NCBI GenBank assembly: GCA_945872065.1 | Contig: CAMBYH010000001.1 | Coordinates: 1 to 64,000, forward strand | DNA from: Arsukibacterium tuosuense | GTDB lineage: Bacteria > Pseudomonadota > Gammaproteobacteria > Steroidobacterales > GCA-2729495 | Reading direction: 5' to 3' | Length of the DNA: 64,000 bases | In this document: positions 33,226 through 42,530 of the stretch, piece by piece | Position numbering within the stretch: position 1 is the first letter of the stretch | Layout of the letters: each line of letters begins with the position of its first letter | Translations under genes and position numbers: made by a program | The notes under the pieces: generated by a model | Seen by the model: only the letters and a program-made list of their open reading frames with translations | Told to the model about the DNA's origin: nothing | Database searches by the model: none

Positions 33226-35918
33226 TCGTCTGACCCCTCTGCTACTTCGCTGTCGTCCTCTGCAGGCAGCAGCTCGTGAATCCGCGTCAGGCCCGCGAAC
33301 TGTCCGACCGCCCACAGCCGGTCTGCCGGATCCACCCGGAAGTCCCCCGCGGCAAACTCGCCGGAGAGGCTATCTAGCTGGATCTGCCACCGGCGCAGCG
33401 TGTCGTTCCAGTCCATCTCCGCTTCGCGGAAGAAGGCGGCCGGAGACTTCAGGCCCGTGATCCCGAGGGCCAGATCGCCGACACCCTGCAGCTTCACACT
33501 CCGTGGCCTGAGCGCGATCACTGCGACACCGCGGCTGCCGGCAGTAACCGCGTAGAGCGGCAACTGATTCTCTGGCAGACGCGGCCGCTTCCAGCTGGCC
33601 AGAGAGAACTTTCCGGTCTTGTAGTCGATCACCAGCTCGCCACCATCGTCCAGCCGATCCAGTCGATCCAGTCGGATCCTGAGCCTCAGCGGGCCAACGC
33701 TGACTTCCCTCCCGACTTCGGTCAGCACCTGAAATCCCGGGCGCCCCGCTTCCAGATCACGAAGGCTGAGCACCAGAGCCCAGAGGCGTTCGCTTTCTAC
33801 GGGCCGCAGGCGAGCGAGAAACGGCTCCCTGGCTGACAGGAATTGATTCAGGACTCCACTGACGACCGGCGCAAACAGGGCTTCCAGCCGCTCGCTCGTC
33901 ACCTGCGCGAGTCCGCGGCTGCACTCCGGCAAACCGTAGAGCCTGTCGAGCAGCTGGTGCACGATCTTTCCCCGGGTGGACAGGTCCAGGGGGCGGGCTG
34001 GGGGCTCCAGGGGTGTCCCCCCCAGCCGGAACTCGACAAACGCCCGGGCCGGGCACACCGCCTGAAGCGCGAGAACCCGGGAGCCCCCTGGGACCCTCTC
34101 GCCAGCGGGCCACTGGGGTGGCGGATCGTTCGAGACCACTTCCAGACGTGCGGATTCGGCGATGAGTTCCCGGTCCGGGTGACTGCTCTCAGCCGCCTCC
34201 GGCGTGCCTGCCGTGTCCCCAGTCGTCGGCAGCAAGCTGGTCAGCAAGGGACTGGGAAGCGTTTCAGTCCCGTCCTGGACGGCCGGCCAGCTGAAGACGA
34301 GCTCGTCTGCGGCGACCAGCAGTTGCCCGAAACTCAGTTTGGTCCGGGCCTCAAGTGCTGCCGCAGAGGCTTCCGGAATGTTCGCGCCCTGCTGGAGCGC
34401 CAGGGGAATCAGCGGGTGAGGACGAGCAGGCGGTGGCCATTGGTCTGCCGTCATGCCGCAGATCCACAGTGCTGAAAAATCCTGCCCTGCCGCCTCCCGC
34501 AGGCTGAGGATCTGCACCGCGCTCCCCGTGCTCTCCGGCTCAAAGGACCGGTCCTGGGCCTGCCGGGTCAGGACCCCCAGTGCCACCGGCAGCGATAGCT
34601 GACCGGCTACTTCGTCGGTACCCGCGAAAGACTCCAGCAGGCGCTGCCAGGCCTCGGCGGCCTGATACTCCTCACTCCCGAGACCACGCTCACCGGGCCA
34701 GCCTGCAGCCGCGAGCCAGGCGCTGAAACGAGCGCCCCACTCGCTCGGGTGCAGTCGCCGCTGGTGCACAGAAGCCACGAGGGCCTCTGCCGCGCGCCAC
34801 TGCGCGGCGCTTCCCGGAGCCTCGTCGCCCAGCACGCTCAGCATCGCGTTCAGTGGCACCCGGTCAAGAGGCTGCCGCCGCAGTCGGAGCTCGGCCCGGG
34901 CCCGGCCCGCGCGTTCCCCTTCCGCGCCCACCAGGTAACAGGACCGGAGGAGAAGGCTGGCTTGCTCAAAGGTCACTTCGCTGGCCAGTAACCGCAGCAC
35001 GGCGAGGGCGCAGAAGATGATCGGGTAGTCAGCCAGTTGCCGTCCGGCGGCGAGTGCCGCGGGACGGATGGCCGGCTCCCGCAGCTGCCAGCCGGGCGCC
35101 AGGATATCGAGAGCGATACGGCGTGCACGGTCGCCGTCCCGCTCCAGACTGGCGAGGACTATGCCTACGGTAGTGCCCGACTCCGTGCTGGCATGCCGGG
35201 CTGCCCAGCGGCAGGCGCGGGCCAACTCGTCGCTCTCATCCAGAGCGGCGACGATCTGCGGGACGCCGGAGCGCCCGGGTGGGACTATCTTGACGACGGT
35301 CACCCCGGCTTCCCGAAAGCTGCTCGCCAGATTTCCCAACGCGGGTGTCCAGGGCTCGAAGCCCGCAAAGCCCAGCACGCCGTCAGGCTCATCGCGGCCC
35401 GCGCGTGCGGACTGCCCCAGCCTGCTCAGGAGCCCGTCGCGGTCGATCCACTCCCGACGTTCGAGTTCGGCTGCGTAGGCATCGACCCACCGGGCAAACG
35501 CCCTGCTGTCCTCTGAGTCCGCCGCGCCGCGCAGTGCCGCCGCGGGTATTCCCCAGTCCTGACAGAGACGCCAGCCGGCAGCGACGAGCGGGACGATGAC
35601 CCCCGCATCCAGGTCGTCTCCTGCCCCGCCCGGCTGGTCCTGGGCAAGTACCCGCCGCCACACCAGTCGCGTCTCGTCGTCGGACAGCAGGCGTCGCCTG
35701 GCCAGAGGCTCGTTGCGGAAAGCCAGGGATTCCCAGGTGCGGCGCAGCCAGGCGTCCAGGGGCAAGACATCGGGGGATCGCCACGCGCGCGCCCCCGCCG
35801 TCTCCTGCGCCCGGTCATGACGCCAGCGAATGTGCCGGGCAAGGCGGTGGGTGGCAGTGATGACAGTGCCACCGGCGGCCAGCACGGCCTCACTCTGGAC
35901 GAGGTCGCTCACTGCCAT
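33222..35918 (-). CDS. AddB-like PD-(D/E)XK nuclease, probable DNA repair protein
   Basis: About 898 aa. The N-terminal part is a degenerate helicase-like region. The C-terminal domain has Leu-Val-Ile-Asp-Tyr-Lys-Thr-Gly-Lys near residues 788-796 and Glu-Asn-Gln-Leu-Pro-Leu-Tyr near 812-818, a RecB/AddB-type nuclease site. It matches the proteobacterial probable DNA repair protein that is paired with an AddA-like helicase. The cysteines that form the 4Fe-4S cluster of Bacillus AddB were not seen. Start chosen at ATG 35918; GTG 35954 is in frame upstream but has no clear ribosome site. Confidence 0.8.
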   Translation of the reverse strand: MAVSDLVQSEAVLAAGGTVITATHRLARHIRWRHDRAQETAGARAWRSPDVLPLDAWLRRTWESLAFRNEPLARRRLLSDDETRLVWRRVLAQDQPGGAGDDLDAGVIVPLVAAGWRLCQDWGIPAAALRGAADSEDSRAFARWVDAYAAELERREWIDRDGLLSRLGQSARAGRDEPDGVLGFAGFEPWTPALGNLASSFREAGVTVVKIVPPGRSGVPQIVAALDESDELARACRWAARHASTESGTTVGIVLASLERDGDRARRIALDILAPGWQLREPAIRPAALAAGRQLADYPIIFCALAVLRLLASEVTFEQASLLLRSCYLVGAEGERAGRARAELRLRRQPLDRVPLNAMLSVLGDEAPGSAAQWRAAEALVASVHQRRLHPSEWGARFSAWLAAAGWPGERGLGSEEYQAAEAWQRLLESFAGTDEVAGQLSLPVALGVLTRQAQDRSFEPESTGSAVQILSLREAAGQDFSALWICGMTADQWPPPARPHPLIPLALQQGANIPEASAAALEARTKLSFGQLLVAADELVFSWPAVQDGTETLPSPLLTSLLPTTGDTAGTPEAAESSHPDRELIAESARLEVVSNDPPPQWPAGERVPGGSRVLALQAVCPARAFVEFRLGGTPLEPPARPLDLSTRGKIVHQLLDRLYGLPECSRGLAQVTSERLEALFAPVVSGVLNQFLSAREPFLARLRPVESERLWALVLSLRDLEAGRPGFQVLTEVGREVSVGPLRLRIRLDRLDRLDDGGELVIDYKTGKFSLASWKRPRLPENQLPLYAVTAGSRGVAVIALRPRSVKLQGVGDLALGITGLKSPAAFFREAEMDWNDTLRRWQIQLDSLSGEFAAGDFRVDPADRLWAVGQFAGLTRIHELLPAEDDSEVAEGSDE

Positions 35919-35957
35919 CGCCGTCGGTAGCCGGGAGCCACCGGTAACAGGCACGAA

Positions 35958-37187
35958 TCAAGCCGCCCGCTCGCCAGCCTGGGCCTCCAGAAGGTCATGG
36001 ATACGGGTGAAGACCTCCCGCAGGGTGTCTGCGTCGGGCAGGTTCGTAATGCGAAAGTAGTTGCTGTCCCGGGTGTTGAAGCTCGTGCCCGGGGCCACCA
36101 GAACGTGCTTTTTCTCCAGCAGGTCCAGCGCAAAGCGCTGATCATTGAAGTCAGGGAAGCGTGACTTGTCCACCCCCACAAAGGCATACATGGCCCCTTC
36201 CGGTGGCGTGACCTGCAGGTACGGGCTGGCAGCGACCGAATCAATGATGACTTGCCGCGACTCATAGAGTCGCCCTCCAGGGCGGACCAGCTCCTGGATA
36301 CTCTGGTAGCCGCCGAGCGCGGTCTGCACCGCCCATTGCCCTGGAACGTTGCTGCACAAGCGCAGCGACGCCAGCAAGTCCAGCCCCTGCAGGTAATCCC
36401 GAGCCTGCTCCCGGGCGCCGCTGTAAGACACCCAGCCGACGCGGTAGCCGCAGGCCCGATATACCTTGGAAAGACCGCTGAACGTGGCGCATAGCGTGTC
36501 GTTGACAAGCGTTGCCAGCGGAATGAACTTCGCGCCGTCGTAAGTCATCTGGTCGTAAATCTCGTCACTGAAGATCACCAGCTGATGCTTTTCGGCGATC
36601 CGCACAATCGCCCGAAGCGTTTCTTCCGAATACACCGCTCCCGTCGGATTATTCGGGTTGATGACCACGATGCCACGGGTGCGAGGCGTGACCAGACGGG
36701 CAATGGCATCGGGGTCCGGCTGGAACCCTGCGTCTGGCCGGCACGGATAGTGAACGGCCTTGCCCTGGTTCAGCGTCACACTGGCAGTCCAGAGCGGATA
36801 GTCGGGACTCGGGATCAGGATTTCGTCTCCCGGATTCAGGAGGGCCCGCAGCGTCAGATCAATCAGCTCACTGACGCCGTTGCCAATGAAGACGTCCTCC
36901 GCAGTCACGGCATTGACGCCCCGGGACTGCTGCTGCATGACCACCGCCTCCCGGGCAGGAAAGATGCCTTTCTGGTGGCAGTAGCCCTCAGCGCTGGCCA
37001 GGTTCTCGATCATGGCGAGACGCATCGTTTCCGGAGCGCGGAAACCGAAACGCCCTGGATTACCAATATTGAGAGAAATAATCTCGTAGCCCCGGCGCTC
37101 CATGTCGTGGGCCTGGTTGGCAAGCTTGCCCCGGATTTCGTAACGGACGTTGCGCAGGGCGTCGCTGGGCTTGAAGGAATTCTGCAT
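35958..37187 (-). CDS. alaA: Alanine-type PLP aminotransferase (AlaA-like)
   Basis: Fold-type I aminotransferase that makes alanine from pyruvate and glutamate, by similarity to E. coli AlaA. The 409-aa protein has Ile-Gly-Asn-Pro-Gly-Arg-Phe-Gly-Phe near 41-49, Asn-Pro-Asn-Asn-Pro-Thr-Gly-Ala near 177-184, Ser-Asp-Glu-Ile-Tyr-Asp near 210-215 and the PLP lysine in Ser-Gly-Leu-Ser-Lys-Val-Tyr-Arg near 240. Lies between the repair pair and an MFS gene, all on the minus strand with gaps of about 10-40 bp. Confidence 0.92.
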   Translation of the reverse strand: MQNSFKPSDALRNVRYEIRGKLANQAHDMERRGYEIISLNIGNPGRFGFRAPETMRLAMIENLASAEGYCHQKGIFPAREAVVMQQQSRGVNAVTAEDVFIGNGVSELIDLTLRALLNPGDEILIPSPDYPLWTASVTLNQGKAVHYPCRPDAGFQPDPDAIARLVTPRTRGIVVINPNNPTGAVYSEETLRAIVRIAEKHQLVIFSDEIYDQMTYDGAKFIPLATLVNDTLCATFSGLSKVYRACGYRVGWVSYSGAREQARDYLQGLDLLASLRLCSNVPGQWAVQTALGGYQSIQELVRPGGRLYESRQVIIDSVAASPYLQVTPPEGAMYAFVGVDKSRFPDFNDQRFALDLLEKKHVLVAPGTSFNTRDSNYFRITNLPDADTLREVFTRIHDLLEAQAGERAA

Positions 37188-37196
37188 GGCTGACTC

Positions 37197-38453
37197 TCAG
37201 GCGGTTGCTGTCTGTGGTGCTGGCTTGCCAGATCGGAACTGGGTGGAAATCAGGAGTGCCAGAACCACTAACCCCGCCACCAGAAGGAACGCGTTGTCGT
37301 AGGAACCGGCCTGATCACGAATGGCGCCGATCAGTGGCGGCCCGAGTCCGCCCCCGAAAGTATCGAGCACGGTAATGACCCCAAGAATCTTGCCGAGATG
37401 GAGTGGTCCGAAGTAATCCGCAGCCAGCAGTTGCAGCAGGGTGTACAGCCCGCCCCACCCAAGGCCGAACAACACCAGCCCCGCCCAGAGGACGTCATCA
37501 CTGGGCAGTGTCAGCAGCGCCGCTCCGCCGGCCATGATGGCGATAGTGGAGACAAACACGGGCTTCCGACCCAGACGATCCGCGAGAAACCCGCTCGCAA
37601 TCTTGCCGACCAGCCCCAGGTAGAACAGCACCGTATAGCTGATGCCCGCGTCCATCTGGGAGAAGCCCCGGCCCAGCATGTAGAGATTGAGGTGGGACTG
37701 GGTGCCGATGATGGAAAAGAAAGTCAGCATGGCAATCAGTGCCAGCACCCAGAAATTGCCTGTCCGCAGAGCCGCACGCAGGGTCAGGCTGACGGGGGTC
37801 ACTGAGGCGCCACCCGCGAAGGCAGTGACGGGTTGCTGGGCCCGGAGATCCGCCGGGCGCTCCCGCACGATAAAGAGAATCAGTGGGATGAGGAGCAGCG
37901 GCAGCAGACTGGTCCAGGCAAAGGCCGAGCGAAAGCCCACCTCCCCCATCAGCGCAGCATTCAGGGGCGGCAGGGTGCCATTGCCCAGGCTGGTCCCGGC
38001 CAGGGCGATGCCCATGGCCAGGCCCCGGTCCTTGACGAACCAGCGCGACACCAGGATGACATTGACCACCAGGCCGCAGGATGCGAGCGCCGAGGCGAAC
38101 AGCACGTGAATCGCATAGATGTCGCTCAGGCTGTCCGCCGTGGAGTACAGGAAGTACCCCGCTGACAGCAGGACGGCGCCAATCAGCATCAGCGGCCGCA
38201 CACCAAAACGATCGACCGCCGCACCTGCCAGAGGCGCGAGCAGCCCGCTGACCCCGAGGGTAATCGCGTCCCGCGTCTTCAGGGCGGCGAGGCTGACCGG
38301 TTCACCGCCCGCCTGGCTCAAGGCGTCGAGCAGGGGCTTGTCGAACACATTGAGGCCGCCGAGGGTCATGCCGTTGGTGACCAGGAGGATCAGGCCCGAC
38401 GCAATGGCAATGACCCAGCCGTAGTAAAAGCCGCTGCCGTCCTTTGCCGTCAT
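37197..38453 (-). CDS. MFS transporter, OFA (oxalate/formate antiporter) type
   Basis: Twelve-helix major facilitator of about 418 aa. The N-terminus Phe-Tyr-Tyr-Gly-Trp-Val-Ile-Ala (about 9-16) and the Asp-Arg-Leu-Gly-Arg-Lys loop after helix 8 resemble monocarboxylate/oxalate-formate type carriers. ATG 38453 is chosen because it puts the first helix close to the N-terminus; an open frame extends 35 codons further upstream. Ends 9 bp before alaA, so co-transcription is likely. Substrate unknown, but an organic acid would fit the family. Confidence 0.82.
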   Translation of the reverse strand: MTAKDGSGFYYGWVIAIASGLILLVTNGMTLGGLNVFDKPLLDALSQAGGEPVSLAALKTRDAITLGVSGLLAPLAGAAVDRFGVRPLMLIGAVLLSAGYFLYSTADSLSDIYAIHVLFASALASCGLVVNVILVSRWFVKDRGLAMGIALAGTSLGNGTLPPLNAALMGEVGFRSAFAWTSLLPLLLIPLILFIVRERPADLRAQQPVTAFAGGASVTPVSLTLRAALRTGNFWVLALIAMLTFFSIIGTQSHLNLYMLGRGFSQMDAGISYTVLFYLGLVGKIASGFLADRLGRKPVFVSTIAIMAGGAALLTLPSDDVLWAGLVLFGLGWGGLYTLLQLLAADYFGPLHLGKILGVITVLDTFGGGLGPPLIGAIRDQAGSYDNAFLLVAGLVVLALLISTQFRSGKPAPQTATA

Positions 38454-38608
38454 GGAATGCCCCCCGTCAGATGCGGCGGCCACCATACCGGAATCGGCGT
38501 CCTTCCCCAAGTTGGCACCAGATGGCGGATACTTTGGCCAGGCCTGCAGTGGCAGCATTGGCTGGCGCCGCGGGTCTGGTCATTCTGGTCAGAGATGGAG
38601 GGGCTACC

Positions 38609-39520
38609 GTGTTGAAATACATAGCGACCGTCACCTTGGTCGTGAATCAACTTGCGAGTGTGGAAGCCCCCTATCGGGATGAACTGGGGTACCAGACTGT
38701 TCACCGCGGCGTGATCAGCAGCGAACAGGCGGCCCTTTGGTCGGCGCCGGATATGCAAGGGCGCCCCTTCGTGATCATGCAGCCCGCTGGCGGCCGTCCG
38801 GTCTACCTGCGGTTCATTGAAGACCCGTCGGCGACGCTCCCTGTCGCCGGTACAACCTACGGCTGGAACGCCACCGAGATCCTGGTGCAGGACACGGATG
38901 CTCTGGCCCTCCAGCTCACGGGGACAGCCTTTCAGGTGGTCGGACCCCCGAAGGATCTGTGGCAGGCCCCGGGTGCGCCCCGAGCCATGCAGGCTACGGG
39001 ACCGGCCCAGGAGTTCCTCTACTTCACCCGCGTCATCCCTTCGGGCTTTCCCATTCCGATGATGCCCGCCGCGGCCCCTGTGGACCGGGTCTTCATCATG
39101 GTGGTCGGTGGCCCGTCAATGACGGCTCTGCAGGACTTCTACGCCAAGACCCTGGGCCTGCCCGTGGGCGACGCCAGCCCCTGGCAGATTTCAGTCCTGT
39201 CCAAGGCTCTCGGCCTGCCGCTGGAAACCACCTACCCGCTCGCTGTGGCCCCCATGCCAAAGGACTTCCTGGTGGAACTCGACGAGTATCCGGCTCCGGC
39301 AACGCCACGCCCGGTGCGGACGGGGTCTTTGCCCGCGGGTCCGGCGATGGTTTCCTTCGGTGTGGAGGATCTCGCCGACTTCAAGGCCAACTGGCGCGCG
39401 CAGCCCGCACGGATCGCGGAGTTTCCCTACAGCGGGCAGGAAGCTGCGGTGGTCGTGGGCCCGGCCGGCGAATGGGTGGAACTGGTCGAGATCGCGGGGC
39501 TGCCGGGCACCGGAAACTAG
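38609..39520 (+). CDS. Double-VOC (glyoxalase-like) protein, paralogue A
   Basis: A 303-aa protein with two vicinal-oxygen-chelate-like halves (about 1-150 and 160-300). GTG 38609 is supported by GGAGGGG five bases upstream; in-frame ATGs at 38444 and 38522 lie before this site and give implausible N-termini. It shares an N-terminal Ile-Ala-x-Val-Thr pattern, a Leu-Gly-Tyr block, a central Val-Asp-Arg-x-Phe-Ile-Met/Val-Val-Gly-Gly segment and overall length with the protein at 55859-56746. The first-strand His that usually binds metal is absent in both halves (Thr or Val there). Divergent from the OFA-type transporter. Function unknown. Confidence 0.75.
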   Translation: MLKYIATVTLVVNQLASVEAPYRDELGYQTVHRGVISSEQAALWSAPDMQGRPFVIMQPAGGRPVYLRFIEDPSATLPVAGTTYGWNATEILVQDTDALALQLTGTAFQVVGPPKDLWQAPGAPRAMQATGPAQEFLYFTRVIPSGFPIPMMPAAAPVDRVFIMVVGGPSMTALQDFYAKTLGLPVGDASPWQISVLSKALGLPLETTYPLAVAPMPKDFLVELDEYPAPATPRPVRTGSLPAGPAMVSFGVEDLADFKANWRAQPARIAEFPYSGQEAAVVVGPAGEWVELVEIAGLPGTGN

Positions 39521-39529
39521 AGCCTCGGG

Positions 39530-40270
39530 TCAGGCCTTCTCGTATTCCAGGCGCACCAACTCGTACTCCGTGAGCATGTAACCGCCAATGACACCCTTCA
39601 GAAAGATGTAGTCGCCATCCGCCGTGCACCAGATGTCGTAGGGCGGGTGGGTCTGGGGCAGTCCGGGCGCTGAAACGAAGCGAAAGTGCAAGGCGTCAAA
39701 CTTGCCAGCCTTCACCGTCAGGCTCTCTTCCCCCACGTATTCAACACCGAAACCAATCCGGAACAGCATGGGGCCGGTGGCACCCCGGTGGTCCGGGGAT
39801 GAGAGGAGCATTTCGTCGATGCTTTGCAGTCCGGGGCCTTTGTGGCGATCGAACAGCTGCATGTGCCAGGCATCACAGACGATGGCGTGATTCTGAAAGG
39901 CCTGCAGCCTGCCTTTGGTCTCCATCCGCTGGGTCACCCGCCCGTCGAGCGCAGTGTAAGTCTCGCACTCAGCGAAGTCCGGCCCAAACCGAAACCAGCC
40001 ACTGCCGGTAAAGCGGTCGTTGACGGTCAGGCGGACGAAGCAGTCTGTTGGCAGCCACTGCTCGTCGAGGCTGTAGACGATGTCGCGCATGACGCTTGGA
40101 CGATCATCGATCTCGGAGTGTGCACTGCACGTCCGCCGCCCGTCGCTGTGGACCGTGATGTGAAAATGCTCCCGGCCCCGTTCCTGGCCAAGCCGATCCG
40201 GCTTGTTGCTGGTGTAGGCAATGGAGCCGCGGATGATCCGCTGGTCGCGCTGAAGAATGCTGGTGTTCAT
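39530..40270 (-). CDS. Conserved hypothetical protein, unrecognised
   Basis: A 246-aa soluble-looking protein with no signal peptide or membrane segment. It is rich in beta-type patterns and histidine, with a repeated aromatic-polar alternation (for example Gly-Ser-Gly-Trp-Phe-Arg-Phe-Gly and Tyr-Asp-Ile-Trp-Cys-Thr-Ala-Asp-Gly-Asp-Tyr). The C-terminal third (Val-Lys-Ala-Gly-Lys-Phe-Asp-Ala-Leu-His-Phe-Arg-Phe) resembles the beta-sheet modules of DUF3108-like proteins, but the match is weak. Convergent with the double-VOC gene, 9 bp apart. Confidence 0.7.
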   Translation of the reverse strand: MNTSILQRDQRIIRGSIAYTSNKPDRLGQERGREHFHITVHSDGRRTCSAHSEIDDRPSVMRDIVYSLDEQWLPTDCFVRLTVNDRFTGSGWFRFGPDFAECETYTALDGRVTQRMETKGRLQAFQNHAIVCDAWHMQLFDRHKGPGLQSIDEMLLSSPDHRGATGPMLFRIGFGVEYVGEESLTVKAGKFDALHFRFVSAPGLPQTHPPYDIWCTADGDYIFLKGVIGGYMLTEYELVRLEYEKA

Positions 40271-40335
40271 GCCGGACGGGATCCCAGGGGGTGCTAAGGG
40301 GTCGAGACTTTACGGGGAAAGGTTCCAGTAGCCAA

Positions 40336-40839
40336 CTAGCCGCCCGGTTTTTCAGGGGCATTCGGGCTGGTTGCCCCCTCGATGGCCGCGCCAGGCCCCG
40401 GCTGGGGCCGGGCGGCGGGAAGGGCCTCGCCCTCGCTACCCGCCTGGAGGGCGGCGAGGCTGCCCGGCGCCAGCCTCGCAACGTCAATCACTGGGACACG
40501 CTGGGTTTCCGTGCCGCGGCCGATGACCAGTCGCTCGCCGGCATAGCCACAGATGCGAGCGTTGGGGGGCTCGAACGCCACGCTTTCCACAAACCGCAGG
40601 TCCCTGGATGGGGAGGCAATGCGCACGTGATAGGCGCTCTTGTTGTCGGGGGCGTAGACGATGAGATTGCTTCTGTCCAGGACGCGAAAACTCTGGACCT
40701 CCCGCGGAAAAAAGCAGGCCGAAGTGCCGGTCGCCGAGGGCGGCGGAATCGGCACCCTGGAGCTTGCCGCCCGGTCGGGCGTTACGGCACAACCCGCCAG
40801 CAGGCAGCCCCACAGAGCAATGCTTCGGAGCGCCATCAT
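40336..40839 (-). CDS. DUF6491-like lipoprotein
   Basis: A 167-aa predicted lipoprotein. The signal peptide ends in Leu-Leu-Ala-Gly-Cys, giving a lipidated Cys near residue 16. The core (about 36-115) has Cys-Phe-Phe, Phe-Arg-Val-Leu-Asp, Asn-Leu-Ile-Val-Tyr-Ala-Pro and Arg-Ile-Cys-Gly-Tyr-Ala-Gly-Glu, the pattern of DUF6491 proteins. The tail is proline- and glycine-rich. ATG 40839 overlaps the stop of the upstream sulfurtransferase by 4 bp (ATGA). Function unknown. Confidence 0.75.
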   Translation of the reverse strand: MMALRSIALWGCLLAGCAVTPDRAASSRVPIPPPSATGTSACFFPREVQSFRVLDRSNLIVYAPDNKSAYHVRIASPSRDLRFVESVAFEPPNARICGYAGERLVIGRGTETQRVPVIDVARLAPGSLAALQAGSEGEALPAARPQPGPGAAIEGATSPNAPEKPGG

Positions 40840-41702
40840 TCCGTGGCCACCGGCCGGTCGGTTGACCGGATCCATTCGCTCCAGGAACCCGGGTAGAGAG
40901 CGACGCCGGGAGCGCCAGCCAGCGCCAGGGCAAAGATGCCCTGACAGGCCGTGACGCCGGACCCGCACATGCAGACCACGTCTGCCGGGTCCCACCCGGC
41001 GACGTGGGGCGTGTAGCGCTGGGCAAGCTCTGCCTGGCTAAGGAACGTCTGCCCGGTGGTCAGGTTGCCCGTGAAAGGCACATTGATGGCGCCGGGTACG
41101 TGGCCGGCGACGGGATCGATGGGCTCGGTGCGCCCCAGAAAGCGCTCCTCAGCCCGCACATCCAGCAACCGGATCGACCCCGAGCGCAGCGCCGCCCAGA
41201 CCGCGCTGGCACCCAGGACCGGCATGGAGCCCTCTGCGCCCTCAAAGACGTCTTGCCGCGGCACCGGACTAACCTGGGAGACCGGCAAGCCGGCGCTTTG
41301 CCAGGCCGCCAGCCCGCCGTCCAGCAGCAGGACGTCCCGGTGGCCCATCCAGCGCAGCAACCACCAGAGCCGGGCCGCGAGGCCACCACCCCCCTCATCG
41401 TAGGCCACCACCCGCGTGCCTGGAGTGATGCCGAAACTGCCAAACAGCGCCCGGAGCCGCTGCGGCTCGGGCAAGGGGTGCCGTCCCGTGCCCGGACCCC
41501 GCGGACCGGACAGGTCCTGGTCCAGATCCGCATACCACGCTCCCGGGATATGTCCGGCCAGGTAGGCCACCTGACCCGCCTCAGGCTTGAGAAGGTTGAA
41601 ACGGCAGTCCACCAGGACCCAGGAAGGGCGGTTCGCGGCCGCCAGTTCCTGAACGGACACCAGCAGTGAATTGCGCGGCACAACGTGGTTCAGGCTCGAC
41701 AC
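40836..41702 (-). CDS. Sulfurtransferase, 3-mercaptopyruvate type
   Basis: Two-domain rhodanese-family enzyme of 288 aa. The inactive N-terminal domain carries the Ala-Gly-His-Ile-Pro-Gly-Ala motif (about 48-54); the C-terminal catalytic loop is Cys-Gly-Ser-Gly-Val-Thr-Ala near residues 246-252, the loop of 3-mercaptopyruvate sulfurtransferases rather than thiosulfate rhodaneses (CRKGVT). Expected to move sulfur from 3-mercaptopyruvate to thiols or cyanide in the cytosol. Overlaps the lipoprotein gene by 4 bp. Confidence 0.9.
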   Translation of the reverse strand: MSSLNHVVPRNSLLVSVQELAAANRPSWVLVDCRFNLLKPEAGQVAYLAGHIPGAWYADLDQDLSGPRGPGTGRHPLPEPQRLRALFGSFGITPGTRVVAYDEGGGGLAARLWWLLRWMGHRDVLLLDGGLAAWQSAGLPVSQVSPVPRQDVFEGAEGSMPVLGASAVWAALRSGSIRLLDVRAEERFLGRTEPIDPVAGHVPGAINVPFTGNLTTGQTFLSQAELAQRYTPHVAGWDPADVVCMCGSGVTACQGIFALALAGAPGVALYPGSWSEWIRSTDRPVATE

Positions 41703-41777
41703 GACTTGTTCATCTTTACCGGGTCGTTGAAAATAGAGGGCTGCCTATTAATCCCGCCTGGATGCAAGGATCCTGAC

Positions 41778-42530
41778 ATGCAGAAGATCATCGTATGCCT
41801 GAAGCGGGTCGTTGACTACAACGTCCGCATTCGGGTCAAGCCGGATGGCTCCGGGGTCGTCACCGAGGGCCTGAAGATGAGCATTAATCCCTTCGATGAG
41901 ATCGCTCTCGAAGAAGCCCTGCGGCTGCGGGAGAAGGGGCAGGCCCAGGAGGTCGTGGCGGTCTCCATTGGCCCGGAGGATGTCCAGCAGCAACTCCGCA
42001 CGGCGCTGGCTATGGGGGCGGACCGGGCCATTCTGGTGCAGACCAGCGCGGAGCTTGAGCCCCTCGCCGCGGCCCGCATCCTCCACAAGATCGTCCTTAG
42101 CGAGCAGCCTGGCCTTGTGCTGCTGGGCAAACAGGCCATCGACGATGACTGCAACCAGACGGGCCAGATGCTGGCAGCGCTGTGGGACAGGCCCCAGGCC
42201 ACCTTCGCGTCGAAGCTGGAACTGAAGGGCACCGTGGCCACGGTGACCCGGGAGGTCGATGCCGGCCTCGAAGTCATCGAGGTCGATCTGCCCGCGGTGG
42301 TGACCAGCGACCTGCGTCTCAATGAACCCCGCTACGTGAAGCTGCCGGAGATCATGAAGGCCAAGAAAAAGACCATCGATGTGGTGGCCATCGACTCACT
42401 GGGCGTAGACGCCGCCCCGGTGCTGCGGGTAACGCGCTACGACACACCGCCCGTCCGCTCCAAGGGTGGAATGGTCAAGACGGTCGATGAACTCGTTACT
42501 GCGCTACGGGACAGGGGTTTGCTGGCATGA
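41778..42530 (+). CDS. etfB: Electron transfer flavoprotein subunit beta
   Basis: Small subunit of ETF, which carries electrons from acyl-CoA dehydrogenases to the ubiquinone pool. The N-terminus Ile-Val-Cys-Leu-Lys-Arg-Val-Val-Asp and the internal Asn-Pro-Phe-Asp-Glu-Ile-Ala-Leu-Glu-Glu-Ala-Leu-Arg-Leu are characteristic, as is Lys-Gln-Ala-Ile-Asp-Asp-Asp for AMP binding. ATG 41778 gives 250 aa. Overlaps etfA by 4 bp. No acyl-CoA dehydrogenase or ETF dehydrogenase gene is in the window. Confidence 0.96.
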   Translation: MQKIIVCLKRVVDYNVRIRVKPDGSGVVTEGLKMSINPFDEIALEEALRLREKGQAQEVVAVSIGPEDVQQQLRTALAMGADRAILVQTSAELEPLAAARILHKIVLSEQPGLVLLGKQAIDDDCNQTGQMLAALWDRPQATFASKLELKGTVATVTREVDAGLEVIEVDLPAVVTSDLRLNEPRYVKLPEIMKAKKKTIDVVAIDSLGVDAAPVLRVTRYDTPPVRSKGGMVKTVDELVTALRDRGLLA

